Assembly: GCA_963675135.1 (NCBI GenBank)
Contig: OY776128.1
Coordinates: forward strand, 70,934,670 to 70,998,669
Length of the DNA stretch: 64,000 nucleotides
Direction: 5' to 3'
Source: Galeopsis tetrahit
Lineage: Eukaryota; Streptophyta; Magnoliopsida; Lamiales; Lamiaceae
The notes beneath the pieces were generated by a model. The model worked only from the letters and a program-made list of their open reading frames with translations, was not told the origin of the DNA and ran no database searches. Below, piece by piece: positions 12,396 through 24,007 of the stretch; position 1 is the stretch's first letter; each line of letters opens with the position of its first letter. The translations under genes were made by a program, and so were the position numbers.

Positions 12396-12557
12396 CTTAT
12401 GTCATGATTCTGCTAATCTTCTACCTCATTCAAGTTCGTTTTGATACATCTGATACACTAAAATTTTAAAAAAAAATTATATGATCTTTAATTTAGATTC
12501 GTGTGTACTATAAATTTCAAAATTAAGAAATATTTTTTATGTGATTTAAAATATTTT

Positions 12558-12689
12558 TTTTTTTTTTTGATTACAAGTTAAATACCCCATCCCTTTTTTC
12601 CCCTCCCCATGACTCGAACCCAGGACTCGAACCCAGGACCTGTGGCCTAGGTAGTGGTGCTCTAACCACTTGAGCTATCCCACTTTGTC
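12558..12689 (-). mobile_element. tRNA-derived SINE, copy 2, duplicated B box
   Basis: The same family as 4438, read from 12689 on the minus strand. It is flanked by an 11-bp direct repeat TAAAATATTTT (12547-12557 and 12690-12700). The segment ACTCGAACCCAGG, which contains the pol III B box complement, is tandemly duplicated, so this copy has two B boxes. Confidence 0.8.
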
Positions 12690-12700
12690 TAAAATATTTT

Positions 12701-12972
12701 CTTAACAAACCCTTTTAAGTTGTAACAAATTAGTCGAATCTTAGATCTGCAAATATCAGGACTTCAAAAAAAATAAAGTTGTAACAGATTAATTTTAAAC
12801 CGGAGAAGCAGGTGTAGAGTAGTCTCGATCAATCTTGATGAGTATTGCTAATCATTAATTAGACAAAGATATAAACATTTGGTATATATTGTGATTTGTG
12901 AATGTGGGTGGAGCCCATAAACATTCAATGCAATAAATCAAGATTCTCACATAATATATTAGTAAAATTTTA
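12701..12972. other. AT-rich spacer
   Basis: No feature is recognised between the SINE and the Stowaway-like sequence. Confidence 0.4.
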
Positions 12973-13182
12973 CTCACTTCTTTTTATATATGTTTTTAAA
13001 AAAATTATATTTTAATTATAAAAAATATATTTGAAATAACGAGTAAACAATATTGTTGGTACATACTCAATCTTGTAATTAAAGTAGAAAAAATACTCAA
13101 AAGTTAACTATTTAAATAAAATAAACATATACTTTATGGACCCAAAATCTTGTTTGAGCAAAATTTTACAACACGGAGGGAG
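12973..13182. mobile_element. Possible decayed Stowaway MITE
   Basis: The right end CGGAGGGAG|TA at 13174-13184 is a Stowaway (Tc1/mariner) terminus. A possible left end TA|CTCACTTC at 12971 matches only weakly. The interior is AT-rich and non-coding. Confidence 0.35.
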
Positions 13183-13543
13183 TATATATCCACGATCGAG
13201 CAATGGTATATATACATACGATAGTGAATATTGAACCACTGCCATAATTCAAGTAGTCGGCAAGAAACACTACTATGGCTTTCCTAGCGCCAACAATGCC
13301 AATGATTTTTTTTTTTTTTAGTCCTACTTTTCTAATATTTTGGATGTTAAATACTTGTGTGTATCAGTTACATACATGTAACTGGTACTATTTGATTCAA
13401 TATTTTTTTTAAAGGTAAATTCTTAATAAGGTCATTTCACTAAGACTTTTATCTAATAGGGAATATATTTTTATTTTTTATCCAATAGAGTCAAATTGGC
13501 ACTTAAGAAGACGAAGTTGCCTTTTTTCCATCTATATTATATA

Positions 13544-13806
13544 CTCCCTCCGTCCCACTATAAGTTTCCCACTTTCCTTTTATGGATGTCCCACTATAAG
13601 TTTCTCATTCCATTTTTGGCATATTATTTCCTCTCTCCCAATCACATCACTTACACTTTATTTATTATTTTATTATACTTCATCTCACACTCATCAATTA
13701 TTTTCTCTTCCTCCATCACATCACTTATATTTTATCTATTATTTTATCATATTCCTTAATCAAAACACTTCAAAGAAAGGGAAAACTTATACCGGGACGG
13801 AGGGAG
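13544..13806. mobile_element. Stowaway (Tc1/mariner) MITE
   Basis: A 263-bp element with CTCCCTCCGTCCC and GGGACGGAGGGAG as perfect 13-bp terminal inverted repeats, and TA on both sides (13542-13543 and 13807-13808). Internal repeats of CCCACTATAAGTTTC follow the left end. The overlapping 87-residue frame is not a gene. Confidence 0.9.
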
Positions 13807-13808
13807 TA

Positions 13809-15348
13809 TATAATAACAGGATAGTAGCTTCCTAAGCAAGTTCCCGCCAAAATGTTAAAGTATTAAAATATTATTTTTGTGAGCCCCACCAATAAAATAT
13901 CATCTTTTAAAATTATTTTTCTTTTTCTTCCTTTATTTTCATTTTCTCTCTCCTCTCTCCTGTTCATTATTCTCTTTTCCACCAATTTTCTTTTTTTGTA
14001 ATCTTCTTTCCTAACAAATTATGATGAATACCCCTAAAAAAAAACAAATTATGGTGAACCTTTTAAAAAAAAAAAAAACAAATTATGGTGAACCTTTTAA
14101 AAAAAAATCATTATCCACTCATTCTTCATTCTACTCTCTCAACACCATTTTTCTCAGTAATTTTCTGTTATTTTCTTCTCCATAGTATGTTTTATCAACA
14201 TTAATACTTCTAACAAATTATCTTCAAAATTGCAGATTTTAAAATAAATACTCTCAATGTTGTACTTTCTCCATTAATCGTTTTGCCTATTCATTTTTAA
14301 AGTCCGATTCTTCTAACAAATTATTCCGAATTTTTAATTTCCGATTTGCTTCCTCTCTGTCCAACGCCTTTGACCGCTGATTTTGAAACGATTCAATTTA
14401 CACAATTGTTGTTGCCTAAGTTAATTTGCAAATTGATATATATATATATTGGTTTTGTACTATTAAACATCATTTCTTAGTCGCTAACTTTCTACTATTT
14501 TTTTTTAGTACGGTTAAACAAGATTTCGCAAATAATTTGCAATCCTTAATTTAATTAGATTGAACTCATTTTTGTACTCTATTTTCTTTGTTTGTCTCCA
14601 AATCAATGATGGAACTAAATTCAATTAGATTAAATATATGATGTTTTTTTATTATATAAATTTTTTTGAGCTTAATGAACAATTATAAATTAATTAAAAT
14701 TTTAAGCTACATCAACGAAAAACAATGCAGTTAAAAAGACCCAAATTTTGTTGACTTTATATGTTTTAATATATTTTAAGTATTAATATTCGTCTTCGCA
14801 TATACTTTATCAAAGATTATATAAAATAAATATTTATTAATTATGCTCAATTAATTATTTTTGACAAATCTTAATTTTATCCAATATTACTGTGACGTTT
14901 ATTTTTAAATAAAAATATTAAAATTAATGGTCCTACAAAAAAATATCTTATACTATTGTATGTATATAAAAAGGGCTAGTCCTGGGTGAGACCGTCTCAC
15001 AGAATGAGATCCGTGAGACGGCCCTTATATATAAAAAGTGATAATGTTTGAGCAAAAAATGATAGTGTTTAAGTAAAAAGTGATAGTCACATTTGTTAAA
15101 AATATTATCACTTTTTACATAAACATTGTCACTTTTTTAACAAACCAAAATCTGGAAAAAAAATATGGGTTATCCTACCCAAAATTTTGAAATATGAGTT
15201 AAAAGGATCCGTCTCACAGAAAAAGATCCGTGAGACGGTCTCACACAAGTTTTTGCCATATAAAAAAATACGGAGTATTTATTAACATCACACTTTTTAT
15301 ATAAGTTTATTATTTTGTAGACCGTGCACCACACGGGAGAAATACTAG
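13809..15348 (+). mobile_element. Helitron-like unit 1
   Basis: It starts TATAATAACAGGATAG followed by a GCAAGTTCCCGCC block. It ends with the small hairpin CCGTGCACCACACGGG, AGAAATA and CTAG before a T. A short GC hairpin about 10 bp before a CTRR terminus is the hallmark of Helitron 3' ends; the 5' end lacks a clear TC, so the assignment is tentative. The unit is enlarged by a nested MITE (14973-15257). The interior is AT-rich with no replicase-helicase. Confidence 0.5.
14973..15257. mobile_element. Mutator-like MITE nested in Helitron-like unit
   Basis: A 285-bp element with the inverted terminal motif GTGAGACCGTCTCAC near each end and ATCCGTGAGACGG repeats internal to it. It is flanked by a perfect 9-bp duplication ATATAAAAA (14964-14972 and 15258-15266). 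The sister units at 15349 and 15895 show the uninterrupted site near their own TTGTATGTAT motifs, confirming the insertion. Confidence 0.8.
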
Positions 15349-15894
15349 TATATATAATAACAGGATAGTGACTTCTCTAGCAAGTTCCCGCCAAAATGTT
15401 GCAATAGTAAGATATTATTTGTTTCGTGGCCCACCAATAAAATACCATTTTTAAAATTTCTTTTTCTCTCTCTTCCTTTATTTTCATTTTCTCTCTCCAT
15501 TTTCTATGGTCACTTTTTTTTTATAGGTTTCTTCATTATTCATTATTAGGAATGTAATATTATAATTCATATCTATCTTTTAGTATATTTGATCAAATCT
15601 TCATGTCTATTTTATATAAATATATTTTTGTTTGTCTATAAATAAATATAACTATTGTAAAACATTACAGTATTACTTATCAAATATTATATAAAACTCA
15701 ATTAATTATTTTTGACAAATTTTAATTTTATCTAATATTATTATGACGTTTATTTTTCAAATAAAATATTAAAATTAATGGCCCTATAAAAAATTCTTAT
15801 ACTATTGTATGTATAAAAAATCATTTATTAACATCACACTGTTTATATAAATTTATTAATTTATAAACCGTGCATCGCACGGGAGAAATACTAG
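15349..15894 (+). mobile_element. Helitron-like unit 2
   Basis: A 546-bp unit starting exactly after the CTAG of unit 1 with the same TATATAATAACAGGATAGTG start. It ends with the perfect hairpin CCGTGCATCGCACGGG, AGAAATA and CTAG. Non-coding. Confidence 0.5.
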
Positions 15895-16457
15895 TATATA
15901 TAATAACAGAATAGTGGCTTCCTTGACAAGTTCCCGCCTAAAATGGTGTAGTAAAATATTATTCTTGTGGACCCACAAATAAAATATCATCTTTTAAAAT
16001 TCATTTTCTCTCTCTTTCTTTATTTTAATTTTCTCTCTCCTCTCTCTATGCCAGTCAATTTTTTTTCTTTGAATTTCTTCATTATTTTCTATTAGCGGAG
16101 TAATAAGACCGAGTATATAATAATATTGTATCATTCATATCTATCTTTTTATTATATTTGATAAAATCTTAGATATGTTTCTTTTATCTATAAATATAAC
16201 TATTGTAAAACATTATTACTTATTAAATACTCCATTATATAAAATTGATATTTATTAATTATGCTCAATTAATTATTTTTGGTAAATCTTAATTTTATCC
16301 AATATTATTGTGACGTTTATTTTTCAAATAAAATATTAAAATTGATGGTCCTAAAAATTTTGTTACACTATTGTATGTATACAAAAAATTATTTATTAAC
16401 ATCATTGTTTATATAAGTTTATTAATTTATAAACCGTGCGCACGGGAGAAATACTAG
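15895..16457 (+). mobile_element. Helitron-like unit 3
   Basis: A 563-bp third unit, again starting directly after the CTAG of the previous one. It ends CCGTGCGCACGGGAGAAATA plus CTAG, with a shortened hairpin loop. It shares the GTTCCCGCC block and the TATTATTGTGACGTTTAT segment with the other two. Confidence 0.5.
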
Positions 16458-17100
16458 TTTAAATAATTTCAAATTAATTAATATTAGACTAATTAACATC
16501 AAATCAATTTTATAAATGCATAGTCTTGAAAAACGCAAAAATCTCCCACTTACCTTAATTCAAATATTCCTAAAAATAAGGCATTTCAAATTAATTAGCT
16601 GACTTTTATGATCTTAATAATTCTGCATTTTATGATCCAGAATTAAATTACACAAGACTCATAACACAATTAAATCACAAAAAGACTAAATAAGCGTGCC
16701 ATAGTGGATGCAGTTCCTAGTTATTTGAATATGCATACATATATGAAAATAGATTATGAAGTTTAATATGAACAATGAAATGAATTTTGGTATGTAGAAA
16801 TAGGTCATAATAAAATTATGAGTTTATAAGCTTAGAAAAAGGTTCATACATGAATATGCATACTAATATGCACCGAAAACGGGGTACATGCATTTTACAT
16901 ATGTACATATGTGAAATGCACTATACGATATGCATGTATACATGCATACGGTAATGTGCATATCTAATGTTCACCTCCATGTCAAGCTGCTGTATCCATG
17001 AAACTTCTCCTTTTTTCGCCTAATCCCCGAGTACTAAGTTGCACCCTAAAGACGTAATAATTAGGGCGATTCATCAACGCTTAATCGGGGTACATGCATT
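16458..17100. other. AT-rich DNA with short repeated motif
   Basis: No gene is recognised. The motif GGGGTACATGCATTTTACAT occurs at about 16880 and again at about 17089, in each case within further ATGCATAT-type palindromes. Confidence 0.4.
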
Positions 17101-17281
17101 TTACATATGTGCATATTGACATATCATATCTCTTCCATCTTCATCGTCATCAACACTTAATCTTTCTTCCATCTTCATCGTTCCGAAACCAAAAAATAAA
17201 ATTGATCTCGACAAAAAGGAAAAATAGATTCCGAACATATTCAAAATCAAACTAATTAAAAAACTCAGTAACGAAATCAAA

Positions 17282-17750
17282 CTAATTAAAAAACTCAAAA
17301 TAAAAAAACATAGGCAACAACTGAAATCTCGTCTTTGACCTCTGTTTTTCTTCAAAATCCACATATTCAGTTTCTTCTTCAATGTCAAGTTTCTTCATTG
17401 GATCAGATCTACACCTCATTAGCAACAGAGCATTTTTAGGAGGTATACAAATGCTCACTCTAGCTTCTTCTTCTTCTTCATTTACAATGATATCCTCGAA
17501 AACGTGCCTTCTAGAACTTCTAATCGACATCACCTCCTCGTCTCCGGCAACCACAACCTCAATCTCCGCCCTCTTCTCATCTTCACCACCGTCCGCCGCT
17601 CCCAGCCACCGCGCCAACACTGCCCCACACCCATTTTCACCCCATAGTAATCCCTTTCACTCTCTTCCTTCTTCTCTCTCGCTCTAGAAGAAAAACAGGA
17701 ACAACCACACGTCAAAAAACAACAAATCTCATCTCTAAACGCACGCAAAG
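17282..17750 (-). pseudogene. Gene fragment with CIPPKNALLLMRCRS motif
   Basis: GC-rich, coding-like sequence on the minus strand. One frame (17282-17620) reads through an acidic stretch (HVFEDIIVNEEEEEARVSI) into CIPPKNALLLMRCRSDPMK. I recognise this block from uncharacterised plant-specific proteins but cannot name the family or a function. Upstream (17530-17748) another frame carries a Cys-rich start and then REKKEESERDYYGVK, with no frame continuing through both parts, so a frameshift or intron separates them. No start with a promoter is visible. It may be a captured or decayed gene piece belonging to the adjacent repeat-rich block. Confidence 0.4.
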
Positions 17751-18340
17751 CTTACCGAACAGAAATAGGCAAATGAACCCATCTCACTAAAAAACTAGAC
17801 AACAACTCTGTTTCTGTAACCTCTGTAACCCCATTTCACTAAAAAAACTAGACATGAAGCTTTCTCGCCCAGAAAGGCTGAACCTTAAAATAAATTAGGG
17901 ATGTTAAGAGTTTTTCCGGTGAGGCTTCGTCTTCTCCAGCGATCCGCGTGAGAGAAAGAATGAAGAATTTCTTCGGTAGGAGAAGGGGGTAGAAGAACGG
18001 CGACGGAGAACAAATTTGTTACAGTCGCGGCCGCTTCGTCATCCTCGTCCGCAACGAACAGATCGACTTCCTTCGACTTCACAGCGGCAGCCACTAGGGC
18101 TAGGCTAGGGCGGCGACGGCGATCTGTAACAAAATCGAGTGAATCAAAGTGGGGCGGCGGCCATGGCGTTTTCGTCGGAGTGCTGCAAATCAAAATTCCA
18201 AAATACAAATCAAAAACACAAAATCAAAGATAAAAAAAAAAAAAAACTCAAAATCCATTTATGTTGAAGAAAAACTCGAAACGGGAGAAGACCGGAGAAT
18301 CCATTTACAGATGATGATATGAAAAATTGAACAAAATTGA
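17751..18340. other. GC-rich, possibly captured coding DNA
   Basis: A locally GC-rich patch (about 17900-18180) whose minus-strand frame (17885-18208) has no recognisable domain. Together with 17282-17750 it looks like relocated gene DNA rather than a working gene. Confidence 0.3.
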
Positions 18341-18420
18341 TAGAAGGATCACACTTGCGTACCCCCTAGTGCACCGTACCCCCTAGTTTTAATTTTAATT
18401 TTTTATTTATATTTTATGTG

Positions 18421-18830
18421 CACCCATTAATTTAATGAGTTCACCCCTAAATATTATCTGCACCCACTCATTTTATGAGTTCACCCCCAAATCATTTCTT
18501 TTTTACAACAATTATCTACACCGGCTCATTTTATGAGTTCGCCCCCAAATTATTTTTTTACCACAGTTATCTGCACCCCGCTCATTTTATGAGTTCACCC
18601 CCAAATATTTTTTTACTACAGTTATATGCACCTGCTCATTTTATGAGTTCACCCCCAAATCATATTTATACTACAGTTATCTGCACTCGCTCATTTTATG
18701 AGTTCACCCCAAATCATTTCTTTTTTACAACGGTTCTCTACACCCGCTAATTTTATAAGTTCACCCCTAATTTTTTTTACCACAATTCTCTGCACCCACT
18801 CATTTTATGAGTTCACCCCCAATTTTTTTT
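18421..18830 (+). repeat. Tandem subterminal array, left arm
   Basis: About eight units of roughly 55 bp, each with CTCATTTTATGAGTTCACCCC followed by a T-rich spacer ending in a TTATCTGCACC-type motif. Four inverted units occupy about 20777-21010 in the other arm. The 91-residue frame across the array is a repeat artefact. Confidence 0.75.
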
Positions 18831-19139
18831 TTAAATAATTACATTTAAAATACTATATTATCTTTTTATTAATTTACAGAAAATATAATAATAAAATCAA
18901 CCATAATTTATACATTTACAATATGTAGTCGAGTCATTGTCGAGTTACCGTCGATTCACCACTAAATCACCCATATTTTAGAAAAAGAAAATCGTAAAAA
19001 CATAATTTAAAAAATCTATCAAAATAAGGCACAAATCTCAATTTTTTTTTCTTTTTAATTTTTCTTCCCATTTTCAGTTTTTATTCAAAAATTTTTATTT
19101 CTTCATTTTTTTCATTAGTATTTTTTAAAATTTTAATAC

Positions 19140-19740
19140 AAAATAATATTATATGTATGATTTTATTATACTCAATAATACAATAAGTAATAATCAGTAA
19201 TACACTAATACCATTAAAAATAATTAGTACTCCAATATCTTATACTATAACAAATAATTACACATATCTAATTATATTAAATAATACTAAAATCAATTAT
19301 TAGTAATACCACGAACAGTAATCGGTAATACCATTAATATTAATCAATAAAATTTTATACAATAACAAATAATTCCACACATCCAATTATATTCAATAAT
19401 ACCAAAAACAATTATTAGTAATACAATGAACAGTAATTAGTAATATCATGAACATTGATCAGTAATATCTTATACAATAATAAATAATTTCACAAATCTC
19501 ATTATATTAAGTAATACCATAATCAATAATATGTAATACCATAAAAAATAATAATAATAATCACCAATGTCTTAAACAATAATAAATAATTTCACACAAT
19601 CAGTAATACCACAAACAATAACCAGTAATACCACAATTAATAATTAATAATACCGTAATCAGTAATCATTAATTTTAATTCATTTGTATATTAATAGTAA
19701 TACTACAATCAATAAATAGTAATACCAGTACCAATAACTA
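19140..19740. repeat. Degenerate AT-rich tandem array
   Basis: A long run built from variants of AGTAATACCA, ATCAGTAAT and TCTTATACAATAA, with a higher-order period near 120 bp. Non-coding. Confidence 0.6.
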
Positions 19741-20776
19741 ATAGTACCATAAAAAAAATGTGGAGGGAGTGCAAATCGGGGTGTACTGAAGAAAATAGGG
19801 GGTGCACATTACCAAACCCAATTGAAGGGAACCCTAGCCCAATGGGAGGGCACCCTAGGTCAGCAGTCGTCGTTTGAGATTTCATCAGCAAGGTCACCGA
19901 CTTTGAGTGTCGGCCGGTTAGAGATCCATCGGCAACATACTCACATTTCTCCGTCGGGCTGCCGTCAGCCGGAGGAAGAGGATGCACAGTAGCATGATGA
20001 AGAAGACGGACAAAGCAATATAGCTTCGATTTAGGCAGAGATGAACGACGAGAGAGAGGCGGCGTCGATCCGAGTGTTGCAGGCGAGAGTTATTGATGCC
20101 GAAGAAGCTCCTGGATCGCGAACACAAGGGAGATTGATCGAAGCAGTCGCGTCGGTGGTCAAAATGAGAAGAGAATTTCGACCGCCATGGATCGTTGCTG
20201 AGATGGAAGATGATGTCGATTGTCATGGAAGTGAAGAATCGCGATTGCGATTCGAATATGGGTCTTGGGCTTCAGCGGCCGGGACGGAAGCGCCGCTGTC
20301 GCCGTCAAGGGGGTGGTCGGGCATGGTGGTGGTTGGGTCACCCGCCGATCGGCATGTCCTTTACTCATCAAATTAAAATTGAAATTCAAGTGCACTGCCG
20401 ATCGACTATAATAAAATCATGCCTATAATATTATATTGTATTAAAATTTAAAAAATACACATGCAAAAAATGTAAATGAAATGTAGGAAAATTTAAAATA
20501 AAAAAGGAAAAGGAAAAAAAAATGAAGAAATAAAAAATTTGGAAAAAAAAAATTAAAAATGGAAAAAGAGTAGGGGAAAGGAAAATTAAAAAGTAAAAAA
20601 TCGAGATTTATGGCTAATTTCGATTTTTTTTATTAATTATATTTTTACGATTTTTTTTAAAAATATGGGTGACTTGGTAGTGAATCGATTTTTTAGAGTT
20701 TATTTTATTATATTTTGTGTACATTAATAAAAGGATAATATATTCTTTTAAATGTGATTATTTTTCTAAAAATATT

Positions 20777-21010
20777 TTGGGGTGAACTCATAAAATGTGC
20801 GAGTGCAGATAATCGTGGTAAAACATTAATATGTGGGTGAACTCATAAAATGAGCGGGTATAGATAACTGTGGTAAAAAATAATTTGGGGGTGAACTCAT
20901 AAAATGAGCGGGTGTATATAACTGTTGTAAAAATATGATTAGGAGGTGAACTCATTAAATTAGTGGGTGCAGATAAAATATAAATAAAAAATCGAAATTG
21001 AAATTAGGGG
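20777..21010 (-). repeat. Tandem subterminal array, right arm
   Basis: Four units containing GGGTGAACTCATAAAATGAG, the inverse of the 18421-18830 units, spaced by about 55 bp. Confidence 0.7.
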
Positions 21011-21180
21011 GGTGCAAATCATTATTGGGTGAACTAAAAAAATTTGTGGGTGCAAGTTCATTGAGGGTGAACTGAGTAAACAGATGGGTGTGTGACTGGA
21101 ATCTGAGGCCCAGTCCCAAGGAAGGCCCAATAGCTGAAAAGTCATAGGTAAGGGGCACGGTGCATCCAAGTGTATACAAG

Positions 21181-22150
21181 TATTTGCCTTGATAGAAACT
21201 TCCTATTTTGGTTTCTGCATTGAGAGATTTGCTGAAATAAAATTTCAAGATTCAATTTTGGGAAGTCAAGAATTTTTTGAATATGCCCTAAAATTGGGGA
21301 ATTAATGGGTTGCAATTAATTATGAATTTAAAATTCGAATTAAATGTTCAAATATATAAATTAAGGAGGTATATGAATATTAAGGGCATTTAAGGTTTTT
21401 TTACACTAATTTGACCCTATTAGAGAATTTTAAAAGTTGTAGATATATAAATGACTCTATCAAGGAATAATCTTTTTTTTTTTAAATTAGTGAATTTTAC
21501 TAATGAGTTATGATAAATACAGTATAATATTAGTTCAAATAGAGTATAATATTAGTTCAAATATAGAATAGTATTACCTCACATATTATATAGTATTAGT
21601 TCAAATACTAAATAAAAATAAGTTACATGTATGTAACTAGTACACAAAAGTGCAACTCATTTTGGACCTCCGATTTTACTTTACTTTTACTTTTACTTAC
21701 TCTCATACTTTACACAAAACTTTACACAAAAGTATGTTCAATAATATTACATATTTTTTACCCTACTAAAAAAAAAAATATATAAAATGGACAAATGATA
21801 AAGAAAAAAAAAAGAACAAAAGATTTGAGAAGGGAAAGTTCAACGGTCAAATAAACAATACTCCAAAGTAGAGGGAAATTGCAAGCATAAAAGAATAAAG
21901 AATACAGATACTAGAAGAAAGTGTGAAAAGGGTAAAAAAATCAATAAACAAATTACAATATATAAACAAAAATAGAAAATAATAAAACTATAAGGTCATA
22001 GAGAATTCATGACAAATGCAATTTTGCCTAATAAAATACATTGTCATGAATTTTATTTGACAAAAGCACAAATTGACCTATGAAAACACATTCCTTTAAA
22101 ATTAGAAAGAGAGGAGAAAATAATGAACAAACCCATAGAAGATAGGGAGA
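21181..22150. other. AT-rich intergenic DNA with short tandem repeats
   Basis: No gene is recognised. Several copies of an AGTATAATATTAGTTCAAAT motif lie at about 21520-21605, followed by the palindrome GTTACATGTATGTAAC (about 21621). Confidence 0.4.
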
Positions 22151-22153
22151 TTT

Positions 22154-23209
22154 GGGGTAAGGGGCACGGTTATATGCACACATGGCTTTGATGAGGACAC
22201 CCACCTGTAATTTTTTTTTAAAATTAATGATGGGTGAAATGTCCGAAATACATTTACTCAAATTTTTTTTTTAAAAATCATGTGATAATTACACCCACTA
22301 TGTACTGTTGCGAGAATAAAGGGAATGGGAATCAATTCTTCATCAAGAAACAAAGAAAAAACTAGTACGGAGTATGTTTTTTTAAAATGTAGCTTAGGCG
22401 ATGTTGGAGTCATAGAAGACAATGGATGTTGGTGCAATGAAGTTTTGTGGAGGTGCTAGATACTTTGAAAAAAAATAAACATTTCGGCTCTTGTTTAATG
22501 AAAAGTTGGTCATATTTCGTAATGTTTTTTTGAATAATTACTAATATAATTTTGACTCTGATTGTTTGAGAAAATGATGATATTTCAAAAATAAAAATCC
22601 TTGTTAATATGAACAACATATTAATGTTCAAAAAATAAACATTAACAAATAAATAAGTTTTGAAAAAAAAAATAACAATGTTAAAATATATATATATGAA
22701 CTAATTTCCAAAAAAAAAAATATTATGAACAATTTTCAAAAAAAAAATCGGAAAGTGACTCAATTTTAAAGAATCAGACTCGAAAATTAGTGTATCGAAT
22801 GACACATGCCCATCAATTATTTTTATCCAAACACATGTTTATTTTCTACATTATACATAGATTTGAAACAAAAAATATAAATTTTCAAAAGTATAATTCA
22901 TAGAACCTAAATAAAATTAGAACTAACCTCTACCTATAATTTTTTTGTAAGCAGTCTCCTTCTTTCTACACGACAATTCATCTTCTCCTTTCTTCTACGT
23001 ACACAATTCGTCTTTTTTAAAGGACACGGAGAATGAGAGAAATTACGGGGGGTAATGGAGAATGAGAGAAGGGGATGATGGGCGACTGGGTGTACCAAAA
23101 TATATGAGCTAATTAATAGTGTAGGAAAATTTATTACGCGTAAGGATAAATTGGGGTTTTCAACGAGGGTGAACTCATCTTAGTCGTGTGCGCGTATAAC
23201 CGTACCCTT
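22154..23209. mobile_element. TIR element, about 1.05 kb, non-autonomous
   Basis: The left end TAAGGGGCACGGTTATATGC and the complement of the right end, CTAAGGGTACGGTTATACGC, match as terminal inverted repeats, continuing into CACACxxxGCTTTGATGAG-like sequence. The interior is AT-rich without coding capacity. No target duplication could be recognised. The terminus resembles the GGGGCACGGTGC end of the 18345-21180 element, suggesting one family. Confidence 0.5.
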
Positions 23210-24007
23210 AGGTAAGTCCTTCGTAATTGCGTATTGCTATGGTCTTGGGGCCTCTTGGGCTACCTAGCTGATAAAACAATGGCCACAGTTATTTGGACCC
23301 CTTTTTCTTATGAGTTCACTCCAGAATTAAAAAAAAAAAAAATCAAAGAATACATTAGCCTTTTATCAATTAAATCAAAATAAACTTCATTAAAATTCTA
23401 ATGGTACACCCACCAATTGCCAACGAGTCAACACCATTTTCAGAAAGAAAAAAAAAAAGTCATATCTGAAAAAACATGATTTTCGTAAAACACTTTTGAA
23501 ATCAGCCACAAATTTCAGAAAATTCGAAATTGACAAAAAAAAATAGTTTAAAAAATCTACTGAGTTAGGCAAAAACTTTCGAAAAAATTGCGAAATTAGA
23601 TAAAAATCTAGGAAAAAAATTCGAGTCCATTCATTCGGATCAAAAACCAAATCCAAAAAAAATTATGCATTTTTTTTACAAAGATATTGCTAAATAGACA
23701 AGTCGAGTTGCGACCGTCCCTTAGAACTTCTTACAACATAATCTGAGATTATAACACAAATCCTGAAACGAATAAGGACTCCCACCACTAAAAGATAAAG
23801 AAAAAAAACTTCATACTTTAGCTCGAATCTCTTCGAAAGTTTTCTCTGATTTGATATCCTGCCTTTGAAAATTTTACTATTTCTGAAATTCCAAAAAAAC
23901 CATACGGTACCAGACCATATGCATTTTAATTTTGAATTATTTTTCACCAAAAACCATGTTTCTACATATTCATTTTTCACCAAATTAAATTTATGCCATG
24001 GCTGAAC
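23210..24007. other. AT-rich sequence with unsupported minus-strand frames
   Basis: Two minus-strand frames of 88 and 97 residues (23390-23656, 23690-23983) are rich in Phe and Lys with no recognisable domain; I do not regard them as genes. Confidence 0.35.

Larger units (their letters stand above)
18345..21180. mobile_element. Long-TIR element with captured GC-rich DNA
   Basis: About 2.8 kb whose two sides are inverted copies of each other over several hundred bp. Each side carries tandem units containing TCATTTTATGAGTTCACCCC (left) or its complement (right), then a shared inner block around TCGATTCACCACTAAATCACC. GCACCGTACCCC and its complement-like GGGGCACGGTGC lie near the ends. The middle (about 19760-20400) is GC-rich and carries a 111-residue unrecognised frame (20041-20376, plus). 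I infer a Mutator-like long-TIR element that picked up host DNA; the exact ends and a target duplication could not be fixed. Confidence 0.5.

Noticed and set aside
12601..12645. Possible CRISPR-like or short tandem array
   Set aside because: Only a single duplicated 13-bp unit within a SINE; this is plant nuclear DNA.
18475..18750. 91-residue frame with Pro/Phe-rich repeats
   Set aside because: It is a translation of the tandem subterminal DNA array, with inverted counterparts in the other arm.
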